Below are positions 1-10,431 of a DNA stretch of 64,000 nt, piece after piece. The notes beneath the pieces were generated by a model. That model was not told the DNA's origin and searched no databases. It saw only the letters and a list, made by a program, of their open reading frames with translations. Made by a program: the position numbers and the translations under genes. Source of the DNA: DASQDN01 sp963833675 (lineage in GTDB: Bacteria; Acidobacteriota; Terriglobia; Bryobacterales; Bryobacteraceae); NCBI GenBank assembly GCA_963833675.1, contig CAWHYW010000016.1, forward strand, positions 271,375-335,374, given 5' to 3'. Position 1 is the stretch's first letter, and every line of letters begins with the position of its first letter.

Positions 1-1
1 T

Positions 2-277
2 AAAGGTGAGGTGGGTATAGCGTTCGGATCGACCGCTTACGTCTTTTGTCGGCGCCTGGACCAGCTTGCGCAACGTGCTCTTTCCGACAGCCGGAGTGTC
101 CTCCTTGGGAATGTGCTGGCGCACGAAATCGCTCATCTGCTACTTGGTCCTGGAGCCCACGCGAGCGGCGGCATCATGCAGCCGCACTGGGGCGCGTCCG
201 AATTACGGCGCCTGGAGCAGGGAGGCTTGACATTACTGTCCCCGCAGATTGACCGTCTCCGCTGCGCGGCTCCTTAG
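2..277 (+). CDS. Zinc-metalloprotease-like protein, C-terminal part (cut by window edge)
   Basis: The frame is open back to the first bases of the window, so only the C-terminal ~90 residues are visible. They contain an HEIAHLLLG segment, the HExxH zinc-binding and catalytic motif, followed by a His and a GIMQ/HW motif. This resembles small acidobacterial proteins with an HEIGHLLL...GIM pattern, usually left as hypothetical. The GTG at position 11 is unlikely to be the true start because coding runs further upstream. Substrate and location cannot be judged from this fragment. Confidence 0.6.
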   Translation, partial: KGEVGIAFGSTAYVFCRRLDQLAQRALSDSRSVLLGNVLAHEIAHLLLGPGAHASGGIMQPHWGASELRRLEQGGLTLLSPQIDRLRCAAP

Positions 278-319
278 GTCAGACAGCGATACCATATGCG
301 TGTCGCCGCAGGCGGCCGC

Positions 320-1753
320 ATGCGAATAGCCACGAATTGCATCAACTTCCTCCTCCTCTCGGGAATCGCTCTCGCTGCCGAGCCGCTTCGACTCTACTCC
401 GACAACCCTCATTACTTCCTTTTCCGCGGAAAGCCCGCCGTATTGATCACCTCGGGCGAGCACTATGGCGTCGTACTCAACCGCAGCTTCGACTACCGCA
501 AGTACCTCGATACGCTGGCTGCCGACAACCTGAACCTCACCCGCACCTTTACAGGTATGTACCGGGAAGTTCCTGGCGAATCGTTCGGTATCGCGAGAAA
601 CACCCTCGCGCCCGAAGAAGCCGACTTCGTCCAGCCATTCCTTCGGACTGGACAGCAGAGGTATGACTTGTCGCAGTGGAACGATGAGTATTTCCAGCGC
701 TGGCGCGACTTCCTTTCCTATGCAGGCCAGCGCGGAATCGTCGTCGAAGTAACGTTGTTTACGACGTACTACAACGACAAGCACTGGAGCATGAGTCCCC
801 TGAATGCCGCGAACAACGCTCAGGGGATCGGCAAAGTCAAAAGCGACGAAGTACTAACTCTAAAGGATCCGGCGTTAGTAGAAGCACAGGAACGATTCGT
901 CCGCAAGCTCGTAACGGAGCTGAAAGACTTCGACAATCTCTATTACGAAATATGCAACGAGCCCTATTTTCACGGTGTCACCGAAGAGTGGCAGCGCCGG
1001 ATTTCACGAGCCATCGCCGATACCGAAGCCCGTTGGCCGGAGCAGCGGCATCTCATCTCTCGCAATGTCGCGAACGGCGGCGCGGAAGTGCGCAATCCCG
1101 ATCTGTTGGTGTCGATCTTCAACTTCCACTATGCGAGGCCTCCCCGCACAATCGCCATGAATTTCGATCTCAACAAACCCATCGGCATGAATGAGACAGG
1201 TTTCGACGGTACATCTGATGCGCCGTATCGGATCCAGGCCTGGGATTTCCTGCTCGCTGGAGGAGCCCTTTACAACAACCTGGATTACTCCTTCACTGCA
1301 GGCCATGAGGATGGAACCTTCGCCTATCCCGGTACACAGCCCGGCGGAGGCAGCGTGCGCCTTCGTCGTCAACTCAAGACCTTGCGTGAGTTCATGGACG
1401 CTCTTCCGTTCACAGCAATGAAGGCTGATGAAAATTTGCTCAAGGCGGGTCTCCCAACCGAAATCTCCGCGCGAGCCCTGTCCGACGGTAAGAGCGTATG
1501 GGCCGTATACCTGCACGGAGGCAAGATTTTCGAAGGATACAGTCCGAAATACGCCGTCTACACAAAGAAGCATGCCGATACCCTGCATTACGAACTTCCC
1601 GCCGGCGCCTACGAAGTCCAGTGGTGGCATCCACGCGAAACGACACACAGCAGCACGCAGTCCTTCCACCACAACGGCGGCATCGGTACATTGCAAACGC
1701 CCGAGTACTCTGAAGACATCGCGGCGATAATCCGCAGGACCAAGCCGGAATGA
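320..1753 (+). CDS. Secreted glycoside hydrolase, clan GH-A-like TIM barrel
   Basis: Predicted exported enzyme hydrolysing a polysaccharide or glycoside. I chose the ATG at 320 because it directly precedes a signal peptide (MRIATNCINFLLL...ALA); the in-frame ATG at 296 would add eight unlikely residues. The body reads as a TIM barrel. A YEICNEPY motif holds the likely acid/base Glu (about residue 214), and GMNETGF holds a candidate nucleophile Glu (about residue 292), the usual two-Glu arrangement of clan GH-A. A short C-terminal beta region follows. I do not assign a GH family number. The stop overlaps the start of the ArsR gene (ATGA), so the two are probably co-transcribed. Confidence 0.75.
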   Translation: MRIATNCINFLLLSGIALAAEPLRLYSDNPHYFLFRGKPAVLITSGEHYGVVLNRSFDYRKYLDTLAADNLNLTRTFTGMYREVPGESFGIARNTLAPEEADFVQPFLRTGQQRYDLSQWNDEYFQRWRDFLSYAGQRGIVVEVTLFTTYYNDKHWSMSPLNAANNAQGIGKVKSDEVLTLKDPALVEAQERFVRKLVTELKDFDNLYYEICNEPYFHGVTEEWQRRISRAIADTEARWPEQRHLISRNVANGGAEVRNPDLLVSIFNFHYARPPRTIAMNFDLNKPIGMNETGFDGTSDAPYRIQAWDFLLAGGALYNNLDYSFTAGHEDGTFAYPGTQPGGGSVRLRRQLKTLREFMDALPFTAMKADENLLKAGLPTEISARALSDGKSVWAVYLHGGKIFEGYSPKYAVYTKKHADTLHYELPAGAYEVQWWHPRETTHSSTQSFHHNGGIGTLQTPEYSEDIAAIIRRTKPE

Positions 1754-2037
1754 ACAAGCGAAAATCTCTCTCCGAGCAGCAAATACGCCTCGTTGCGAAG
1801 GCTCTGGCCGATCCACGCCGCCACCAGATCCTAAAGCAGATCGGAGAAAACAAAGATGGGGTTGCCTGCTCGAATGTACGCGAATGCCAGTCGGTCACTG
1901 CCGCCACTCTTTCTCACCACATGAAAGAACTGGAAACTGCGGGACTAATCAGAATCGAACGCGAAGGCAAATTCGCTCACCTCACCTTGCAGCGTGATGT
2001 TCTGCAGGCGTACCTCGACCACCTGAAAGCAATCTGA
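1750..2037 (+). CDS. ArsR-family winged-helix transcriptional regulator
   Basis: A 95-residue winged-helix repressor. Residues 12-30 (ALADPRRHQILKQI) are the typical ArsR opening helix, and TAATLSHHMKELETAGLI is the recognition helix and turn, followed by a basic wing (IEREGKFAHL). I see no CxC metal-binding motif of the ELCVCDL kind, so it is probably not a classical metal sensor. It overlaps the glycoside hydrolase stop and precedes an SDR gene; in similar loci such regulators control the neighbouring oxidoreductase, but that is inference here. Confidence 0.85.
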   Translation: MNKRKSLSEQQIRLVAKALADPRRHQILKQIGENKDGVACSNVRECQSVTAATLSHHMKELETAGLIRIEREGKFAHLTLQRDVLQAYLDHLKAI

Positions 2038-2119
2038 TCAAAAAAGCTGAACCCTCCGATTGTATCGCCCCATCAGTTAGACAGTTGTCGAAACGTCAAA
2101 GCAAAGGATGGATGAAACA

Positions 2120-2869
2120 ATGGGTAAGCTAAACAATAAAGTCGCAGTGGTCACTGGAGCTTCGAAAGGAATCGGCGCTGGGATTGCCAAGGGCTTGGCC
2201 GCTGAAGGCGCCTCGGTCGTAGTGAACTACGCGACGAGCAAGGATGGCGCCGAACGCATCGTCGCCGAAATTCAGAAAGCCGGCGGCAAGGCGGTAGCCG
2301 TTCAGGGCGACGTCAGTAAGGCATCCGATGTCGAGCGGATCTTCGCCGAAACTTCCAAGACCTTCGGGAGACTCGATGTATTAGTGAATAATGCAGCGAT
2401 CTACGAATTCGCTCCCCTCGAGCAAATTACTGAGCAGCACATTCACCGTCAATTCGATACCAACGTGACTGGATTGCTTCTTGCAACGAAAGAAGCGGTG
2501 AAGCACTTCGGCCCGGACGGCGGGAACATCATCAACATCAGCTCGACAGCTACCCAACTGACACCCCCAACTACCGCGGTTTATACAGCGACCAAAGGCG
2601 CTGTCGATGCGGTAACCCGAGTGCTTGCTAAGGAACTTGGTCCCAATAAGATCCGGGTCAACTCGATCAATCCCGGCCCGGTCGAAACCGAAGGAACTCA
2701 TGCGGCCGGCGTAATCGGGAGCGATTTCCTGAAACAGATGCAAGCGCAGACACCGCTGGGCAGAATCGCGCAACCGGAAGACATAGCGCCCATCGCAGTC
2801 TTCTTGGCATCACAGGATTCCGGATGGTTAACAGGCGAAACTCTGCTGGCGTCCGGTGGGCTGCGGTAA
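2120..2869 (+). CDS. SDR-family NAD(P)-dependent oxidoreductase
   Basis: A classical short-chain dehydrogenase/reductase of 249 residues, most like 3-oxoacyl-ACP reductase or glucose 1-dehydrogenase types. Visible are the cofactor motif TGASKGIG (residues 12-19), NNAA (90-93), a catalytic Ser near 142 and YTATK (155-159), with the usual 13-residue Ser-Tyr spacing. N39-Y40 near the end of the second strand suggests NADP may be preferred, which is weak. I chose the ATG at 2120, not 2108, because MGKLNNKVAVVTG is the family start and AAAGGA at 2103-2108 is then a ribosome binding site at suitable distance. The true substrate is unknown. Confidence 0.85.
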   Translation: MGKLNNKVAVVTGASKGIGAGIAKGLAAEGASVVVNYATSKDGAERIVAEIQKAGGKAVAVQGDVSKASDVERIFAETSKTFGRLDVLVNNAAIYEFAPLEQITEQHIHRQFDTNVTGLLLATKEAVKHFGPDGGNIINISSTATQLTPPTTAVYTATKGAVDAVTRVLAKELGPNKIRVNSINPGPVETEGTHAAGVIGSDFLKQMQAQTPLGRIAQPEDIAPIAVFLASQDSGWLTGETLLASGGLR

Positions 2870-2897
2870 CTGGTCCTTGACACGGCGCGCGTTGTGA

Positions 2898-2925
2898 GTT
2901 ACAGCTTGTAACGCTACATTGCGTA
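2898..2925. promoter_or_regulatory. Tandem BlaI/MecI-type operator
   Basis: GTTACA-GCT-TGTAAC (2898-2912) is a perfect inverted repeat holding the TACA-N3-TGTA core typical of BlaI/MecI operators. It is followed three bases later by TACA-TTG-CGTA (2915-2925), the same core with one mismatch. Both lie 46-73 bases before the BlaI-family gene, as expected for autoregulation. Confidence 0.7.
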
Positions 2926-2970
2926 ACGAAAATCCGCGAGATCGGCGCAAAGCCCCCAGCGAATTCGCTT

Positions 2971-3315
2971 GTGATGCAGTTCGTCTGGTCGCACGGACCG
3001 GCCAGCTCCGAACAGATTCGTGAGGGGCTGGCTGCGAGCCGGCCGATGAAAGACGCCACCGTACGCACCATATTGCGGCGGCTGGAGGAAAAGGGCTATC
3101 TCACGCATCGCGTGGAGGGCCGGACCTACATCTATCGCGGTCTGGAGCGCCCGGAGAAAGCGGCGGTAAGCGCGATCCGTCAGCTCTTGGATCGTTTCTG
3201 CGGTGGATCGGTAGAACAGCTCCTCGTGGGTATGGTCGATCAGGACGTGATTAGTTCGCGCGAGTTGACGGAACTCGCGCGAAAGATCAAGGATCGCCGG
3301 AAGAAAGGCTCCTGA
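2971..3315 (+). CDS. BlaI/MecI/CopY-family transcriptional repressor
   Basis: A 114-residue winged-helix repressor of the penicillinase-repressor family. ATVRTILRRLEEKGYLTHRVEGRTYIY is the recognition helix and wing, and the C-terminal half (VSAIRQLLDRF...) is the dimerisation region with the usual LLVGMVDQDVISSRELTELARKI pattern. The start is GTG at 2971 or ATG at 2974. No ATG/GTG/TTG exists further upstream before a stop, so the usual N-terminal extension is a few residues short. Partners in this family are cleaved by a BlaR1-type membrane protease, but the neighbour here is truncated (see 3317). Autoregulation is suggested by the operator pair upstream. Confidence 0.85.
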   Translation: MMQFVWSHGPASSEQIREGLAASRPMKDATVRTILRRLEEKGYLTHRVEGRTYIYRGLERPEKAAVSAIRQLLDRFCGGSVEQLLVGMVDQDVISSRELTELARKIKDRRKKGS

Positions 3316-3316
3316 A

Positions 3317-3868
3317 ATGATTCAGGTCTTTTGCAGTGAGCTTCTGGAGCAACTCGCAGGCGCCTCGATTCGTTCACTGTGTCTCGCTGCCCTCGTTATC
3401 GTCCTCATCTACATTCTGCGCATGCGAGCGGCTCCGCTTCGACACGCGCTTTGGACCGTAGTTCTCATTTCCATGTTGTTTCTGCCTTTGGCCGGAGCCG
3501 TGCTCTCCGTTCTGGATTCTCGCCTGCCCCAGATACGCGTGACAGTGATGCGCTTGCCATTGCGAGCGATCGAATTTACCTCTCCGGGTGTCCCGAGATT
3601 CCATCGAACAGACCCGCTCAACATCGAAGTGCAATCGAACACACTCATGCCTATGCCGGAGATGATGCCGGCTCATCTCGATCGCGCTAGACGTCTCTGG
3701 TTGCAGCAATCCGAGATTCATGCCGGCACCCCCCCGAGTCGTCGGGAACGCCGAGCAATTTATAATGCAGACAGATGTGGAAGGCGAGCGCTTATTGAAG
3801 CGAGCATGCTCCGGCAAGGTTATAGGCGGCGTCGTGTCATCATAGAAATCCACCCTGTAATTGTTTGA
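3317..3868 (+). pseudogene. Truncated BlaR1/M56-type membrane sensor remnant
   Basis: It starts one base after the BlaI gene, where a BlaR1/M56 peptidase normally sits. Residues 1-70 fit the N-terminus of that family: two membrane segments (about 20-38 and 45-65) and an RHALWTVVL-type motif. Family members are usually 350-600 residues with several membrane segments and an HExxH zinc motif. This one has only 183 residues, no HExxH, and a basic, non-family tail after about residue 115. It runs into a cluster of palindromes. I read it as a decayed sensor-protease that can no longer cleave the repressor. A novel short membrane protein is possible but less likely. Confidence 0.65.
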
Positions 3869-3947
3869 GCCGCTGAGGGTGGGAGTGCATCTTTGCAACT
3901 CCGGTATTTTTGAATACGCCATCGGCGTATAGGGCAGCATTCTGCCC
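3850..3947. repeat. Cluster of inverted repeats (REP/MITE-like)
   Basis: Four hairpin-forming repeats are packed into about 100 bases: CCACCCT/AGGGTGG (3850-3856 and 3876-3882), a GGAGT-GCA/TGC-AACTCC stem just after it, ATACGCC-ATC-GGCGTAT (3914-3930), and GGGCAG-CATT-CTGCCC (3932-3947). They lie between the broken blaR1-like gene and the GntR gene. They could be a palindromic mobile repeat, a terminator for the blaI unit, or operators of the GntR regulator that starts 14 bases later. Confidence 0.5.
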
Positions 3948-3961
3948 ACGAATGTAAGACT

Positions 3962-4702
3962 ATGTACGCTCTCGACAAGAAACTGCCGCTTCCTCTATAT
4001 CAACAACTCAAGAACATCTTGTTGACTCGAATTGAAGCAGGCGAATGGGGTCCAGGACAACAGATTCCAACCGAGACAACTTTGTCGGAACGCTTCGGTG
4101 TGAGTAAGATCACCGTCCGGCAGGCGTTGCGTGATCTTTCTGAGCTAGGTTGTATTCGCCGCGAACAGGGTCGCGGCACGTTCGTCTCCAGCGCGAAGCT
4201 GAGTCAGGGTCCACGCGAACTCACGAGTTTTTCGGAAGAGATGCGTCGCCATAATCTCAGCGCCGAGTCGAAAGTGCTGGAGCAATCCCTCCGTGCGGCG
4301 GACGCAGTTGCCGCGGAAGCTTTGCATATCGCGGGGGACGAGACGGTTCTGGTCCTCAAGCGGCTACGCATCGCATCGGGTGAACCGATGGGCATCCAGA
4401 CCGCGCGTATTCCGGCATCGCTGGTACCTGGATTGGTCGACGCAAACCTGGGAAACGTTTCGCTGTATGAAGTGCTCGAATCGCGTTATGGACTTCATGC
4501 GGCCAAGGCGCATGAGACCCATTCCGCTGTCCTGATAGGACCGGAAGAAGCCGCCCTCCTGGGCGTTGAATTCTATTCTCCGGCGCTCGCTGCCACGCGG
4601 ATAACGTACTTACCTGGTGGCGAGCCGTTCGAAGTGGTCAACTCCATCATGCGCGGCGACCGTTACCGAATCGTGCTGGACCTTGTTCACAGCGATCACT
4701 GA
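3962..4702 (+). CDS. GntR-family regulator, HutC/UTRA subfamily
   Basis: A 246-residue one-component regulator. Residues 5-75 are the GntR winged helix (LPLYQQLKNILLTRIEAGEW, then TTLSERFGVSKITVRQALRDL and the GRGTFV wing). Residues ~90-240 are a UTRA effector-binding domain (VLVLKRLRIASGEPMGIQTARIP...). Members sense small metabolites such as sugar phosphates or histidine intermediates; the ligand here is unknown. The 3' end overlaps the convergent mrpG gene by 7 bases, so neither gene has room for its own terminator there. Confidence 0.88.
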   Translation: MYALDKKLPLPLYQQLKNILLTRIEAGEWGPGQQIPTETTLSERFGVSKITVRQALRDLSELGCIRREQGRGTFVSSAKLSQGPRELTSFSEEMRRHNLSAESKVLEQSLRAADAVAAEALHIAGDETVLVLKRLRIASGEPMGIQTARIPASLVPGLVDANLGNVSLYEVLESRYGLHAAKAHETHSAVLIGPEEAALLGVEFYSPALAATRITYLPGGEPFEVVNSIMRGDRYRIVLDLVHSDH

Positions 4703-5055
4703 GAACTATCGTCCAGCTGCTCCCGCAAATTCTCCTGATTATCAAGATGCCACTCATTCACGATTGTGCCCTTCCACAGCGGAACATGAGTAAGATATGC
4801 CGCGCGGGCGATCACGTGTGTGGAAACCGGTGATGTCAGCATTAAAAACGCGCCAATGCTTACCACCCGGACCATCGAAGACGGGTCGGCGAGTTGAATG
4901 GCAGCGCAGGCGAGCAGGCATCCAAGACCGAGCGTGGTCGCTTTTGTGGCAGCCTGCATGCGCGTGAACAGGTCGGGCATCCGCAATACGCCGATCGCGG
5001 CCAACAGGACCAGACTCGCCCCGAAAACTGCAAGCAAACCCGTCACCCACTCCAT
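4696..5055 (-). CDS. mrpG: Na+/H+ antiporter subunit MrpG
   Basis: Last gene of the Mrp operon. It encodes a small membrane subunit of the seven-part cation/proton antiporter in the cytoplasmic membrane. The start at 5055 (MEWVTGLLAVFGASLV) gives 119 residues, the family length, with three membrane segments and the typical GVLRMPDLFTRMQAATKATTLG motif. It begins 2 bases after the mrpF stop. Upstream in-frame ATGs would add a basic, non-family extension. Confidence 0.9.
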   Translation of the reverse strand: MEWVTGLLAVFGASLVLLAAIGVLRMPDLFTRMQAATKATTLGLGCLLACAAIQLADPSSMVRVVSIGAFLMLTSPVSTHVIARAAYLTHVPLWKGTIVNEWHLDNQENLREQLDDSSQ

Positions 5056-5057
5056 TG

Positions 5058-5324
5058 CTACCGGTTCTCCTTTTCGGTATATCGCGCATACGCGACTGTC
5101 CCAAGAAATCCAAGCAGAGCCATGACTACCGCGGCGTCGAGAAACGCTCGTTCCCCGCTGGCCGCGGCGCCCAATACCATTAATCCGACTGCACAAACGC
5201 CAATCAAATCGAGCGCTACGACCCGGTCCGGAAGCGTCGGGCCATATAATACGCGAACAAAGGAAAGCAACAGAGCTACTGCGACCATAATCAATGCTGC
5301 GTAGAGCAGGGTTTCAGGATGCAT
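5058..5324 (-). CDS. mrpF: Na+/H+ antiporter subunit MrpF
   Basis: An 88-residue membrane subunit with three hydrophobic segments and the conserved GPTLPDRVVALDLIG motif, where the Asp is the conserved acidic residue of MrpF. The start at 5324 (MHPETLLYAALIM) is preceded by AAAGGAGG at good spacing and overlaps the end of mrpE by 11 bases. Confidence 0.92.
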   Translation of the reverse strand: MHPETLLYAALIMVAVALLLSFVRVLYGPTLPDRVVALDLIGVCAVGLMVLGAAASGERAFLDAAVVMALLGFLGTVAYARYTEKENR

Positions 5325-5811
5325 GCGAGGTTTCCTCCTTTTCGCCTCGAAGCTCGAGTACACGCCGCTCGAAGCCTTCCTTTATTTCGTGCTTTGCTTG
5401 CTCCGGAGTGACCATATTCATAACGTGCACATACATAACTCGCCGGTCCTCTGAAACGTCGAGAGCGACGCTTCCAGGAGTAATGTTGATCATCGCAGCG
5501 AGAAGCAGAATTTCCTGATCTGTTGTTACATCGAGCGGCAACTGTATGATGCCAGGCCGCATGTGAGGGTGAATGCTCACGACATCCATGGCGATTCGGA
5601 AGTTGGCGAGAACAATCTGCCAAAGCAGATAGCCAAGCAGACGGATTCCGCGCTCAAGCCGGCCCAGCTCTCCGGCGGGCAGCACACCACCTTTTGTAAG
5701 GATCAGAAGTACGATGCGGCCAAGCACTCCTCCTGTAATCAGCCGCTCCAATGTGAGATGTCCATTCAACGCCACCCATGTCAGCGCGAGGAGCAGGTTC
5801 GCAAAGATCAT
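5314..5811 (-). CDS. mrpE: Na+/H+ antiporter subunit MrpE
   Basis: 165 residues: two N-terminal membrane segments followed by the cytoplasmic MrpE domain (LTTDQEILLLAAMINITPGS-type motif, here with VTTDQEI, then a short Asp/Tyr-rich strand VMYVHVM). The start at 5811 overlaps the mrpD stop (ATGA). In-frame codons further upstream lie inside mrpD and were not chosen. Confidence 0.9.
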   Translation of the reverse strand: MIFANLLLALTWVALNGHLTLERLITGGVLGRIVLLILTKGGVLPAGELGRLERGIRLLGYLLWQIVLANFRIAMDVVSIHPHMRPGIIQLPLDVTTDQEILLLAAMINITPGSVALDVSEDRRVMYVHVMNMVTPEQAKHEIKEGFERRVLELRGEKEETSHAS

Positions 5812-7292
5812 GGGCGGGGTCCCGTTTTCAGCACGGCATCGATATAGATGCCGGGGTTGATTAGCTGCTCGGAGGCGCGCAATGAGAGTGAAAATAACCA
5901 TTGCGCAGACACTGTAATGGCGAGTGTAATCGCGCTAAGACACACGATTGGAGCCAGCATCAAGCGACTCATGGAGGATTGATCCGGTTTCGGGGCAGGT
6001 TTCCAGAACGACTCATCCCAAAGACGAGCCATCGAAATCATCGTCAATACCCCCACGAACAAAATCAATGCCCCGGTCCAAAAAGCGCCAGCCTCAAAAG
6101 AGGCGCGCACCAGCGCCAGCTTTCCAATGAATCCCGATAAGGGCGGTACGCCGGCGATCGAAAAGATAGGGATCATGACGATAACCGCCACGCCAGGGTA
6201 GTCGCGATAGAGGGAACCCAACATCTCAAAGGCGGTGGTCCGGCGGAGTCTCAAAAAGATGCCGCTCACGAGATACAAGTTGGTGATCACGAAAATATGG
6301 TGCAGAATGTAGAAAATCGATCCTGCCATTGCGGCCTGTGTCATGAGCGCGAGTCCCACGATGGTATACCCGAGATGACCGATTAGATTGAAGGACAGGA
6401 CTCTCCGGAAGTCGCGCTGCGCCAGAGCTCCGATCAATCCAACGACCATCGTGCAACCGGCCTGAGCCAGCAGTAACATAAACAGCGCCTTCGGAGCGCC
6501 GTGGAAGAGCAGAGTGAATACCCGGATCAGCGCGTAAACCCCAACCTTGGTCAGCAGCCCCGCGAATACAGCGCCCACAGCAGCGGGTGGCGTATGATAG
6601 GAGGCCGGCAGCCAGAAGAATAGTGGGAACAGGGCGGCCTTCACACCGAAGGCGACGAGAAATAGCATCGCCAGAACTAGTTCGAAGGTCGTAATTTCGC
6701 GATTCCTGAACACAGAAGCAAGGTCGGCCATGTTCAGCGTTCCAGTGCCTCCGTACAGCAATCCAAGCGCGGTCAGAAATAGCGAAGAAGCGATCAGGTT
6801 CAGCGTTACGTATTTGAAAGCAGCTTCGATTTGAGCTCTCGTGCGATGTAGGGCCATCAGGACGAAGGACGCCACCAACATCACCTCAAACCAGACGTAG
6901 AGGTTGAAAAGATCGCCCGTCAGGAATGCGCCGCATACGCCCATCAGCAAAACGTGCAGCAGTCCGTGATATCCGGAAGCTTCGCGCCTGGGGTCCACAC
7001 CGGCAAAAGAGGTTGCGGTGATCGCGATGCCTATCGAGCCTGTGGCAACTACCAGCATCGCGGCGAACAGGTCTGCAACCAGCGTAATCCCAAACGGGGC
7101 GGGCCAGCCTCCTGCTTGTAGCACCTGGATGCCGTTTTGCTCAACACGCAAGAACACAGCGATTGCAGCCGAGCCTTGGAGAATAGAGCCAAAAAACGAT
7201 ATCCAGCGCTGCAGTAAAGGACGGCGCGGCGCTAACAGCAGTATGGCCGCCGTGAACATTGGAATTGCAATCGGAAGGACGAGAAGGTTCAC
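5808..7292 (-). CDS. mrpD: Na+/H+ antiporter subunit MrpD (NuoN-like)
   Basis: A 494-residue proton-pumping-type subunit of the complex I antiporter fold, with about 14 membrane segments. Recognisable are the conserved Glu of TM5 in the VWFEVMLVASF stretch, the TM7-TM8 region KAALFPLFFWLPASYHTPP, and the discontinuous helix around FNLIGHLGYTI. It overlaps mrpC upstream by 4 bases and mrpE downstream by 4 bases. It works with MrpA as one of two antiporter-like subunits. Confidence 0.93.
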   Translation of the reverse strand: MNLLVLPIAIPMFTAAILLLAPRRPLLQRWISFFGSILQGSAAIAVFLRVEQNGIQVLQAGGWPAPFGITLVADLFAAMLVVATGSIGIAITATSFAGVDPRREASGYHGLLHVLLMGVCGAFLTGDLFNLYVWFEVMLVASFVLMALHRTRAQIEAAFKYVTLNLIASSLFLTALGLLYGGTGTLNMADLASVFRNREITTFELVLAMLFLVAFGVKAALFPLFFWLPASYHTPPAAVGAVFAGLLTKVGVYALIRVFTLLFHGAPKALFMLLLAQAGCTMVVGLIGALAQRDFRRVLSFNLIGHLGYTIVGLALMTQAAMAGSIFYILHHIFVITNLYLVSGIFLRLRRTTAFEMLGSLYRDYPGVAVIVMIPIFSIAGVPPLSGFIGKLALVRASFEAGAFWTGALILFVGVLTMISMARLWDESFWKPAPKPDQSSMSRLMLAPIVCLSAITLAITVSAQWLFSLSLRASEQLINPGIYIDAVLKTGPRP

Positions 7293-7633
7293 TCGCCACT
7301 CCCGATCTCGTCAATGTCGTCCGAACCCGTGCTCATGTGAACACGATGTGCAAGTACAAGTGAAAAGGCGAGTACGCCAAATCCGATAACGATGGCCGTT
7401 AGAACAAGCGATTGCGGGACCGGATCGGCAAATGGTTTCATCAGAGCGTGGGCGCCCTCGGGAACAATCGGCGCCCGAGCGCGCGTCAGTCCTCCCGCGG
7501 TAAATATCAGAAGATTCGTGCCATTACTGAGTAGTCCAAGGCCAATGATCAATTGGGCGAGTCTGCGCCGCAGCATTAGATAAAAGCCTGTGCCGTAGAG
7601 CACGCCGGCGGTAAGCGCAAGCATCAAATCCAT
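7289..7633 (-). CDS. mrpC: Na+/H+ antiporter subunit MrpC (NuoK-like)
   Basis: 114 residues with three membrane segments (MLALTAGVLYGTGFYLML, LIIGLGLLSNGTNLLIF, and LVLTAIVIGFGVLAFSLVL). The LxNGxNLLIF and DPVPQSLVLTAIVI motifs are the MrpC/NuoK signatures. It is translationally coupled to mrpD and starts 4 bases after the mrpB stop. Confidence 0.93.
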   Translation of the reverse strand: MDLMLALTAGVLYGTGFYLMLRRRLAQLIIGLGLLSNGTNLLIFTAGGLTRARAPIVPEGAHALMKPFADPVPQSLVLTAIVIGFGVLAFSLVLAHRVHMSTGSDDIDEIGSGE

Positions 7634-7637
7634 GGCC

Positions 7638-8029
7638 TTACTCCTCCACCAAAGTAAAGGTCATTGTTGTCACCACTCCGATCACAACCAGGAAAACCCC
7701 GATATCGAATACCGTTGGCGTGCCGATTCCGAGGCCGGAATTCAGCCACAGAGACTTCAAAAACGACTCGCCGAGCACAAGGGGGAGCAGTCCGCTGCCC
7801 AGGGAAAGCAAAAGTCCGGATCCGATCAAGCGCGAAGGATCCACAAGCAAAGCTCGTCTCGCCGCGGTTACTCCGAATGCGAAGGAATGCAGAGCGTATG
7901 CTGCCGCCACAACGAGTCCGCCGGCGAAGCCACCTCCGGGCGCATTATGTCCGCGTAGCAGTAGAAATAAACCGTACAGCAGCAGTAACGGCATCAACAC
8001 GCGAGTCGCAGTTCGGAGAATCAGCGAGG

Positions 8030-8033
<4 letters not shown>
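7638..8033 (-). CDS. mrpB: Na+/H+ antiporter subunit MrpB
   Basis: 131 residues with four membrane segments and the MrpB hallmark LRGHNAPGGGFAGGL in the loop after the first segment. It also carries the C-terminal TVFDIGVFLVVIGVVT stretch. It overlaps the 3' end of mrpA by 4 bases. Other operons fuse this domain to MrpA; here it is separate. Confidence 0.93.
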
Positions 8034-10312
<2,279 letters not shown>

Positions 10313-10431
10313 TCTGGCCCTTACGCTAACTTGTGAAACCTATAGGCATCATTCGTTTCATTGTCCTATTGCAAACACAACAACACTCAACTAGCTGTGA
10401 GGCGCGTCCGTTGTTGCAAAATTGATTGGGA

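Noticed and set aside
10313..10431. A strong divergent promoter pair between mrpA and the amidohydrolase
   Set aside because: TTGCAA-like -35 elements exist on both strands but no acceptable -10 at 16-18 bases; evidence too weak to annotate.
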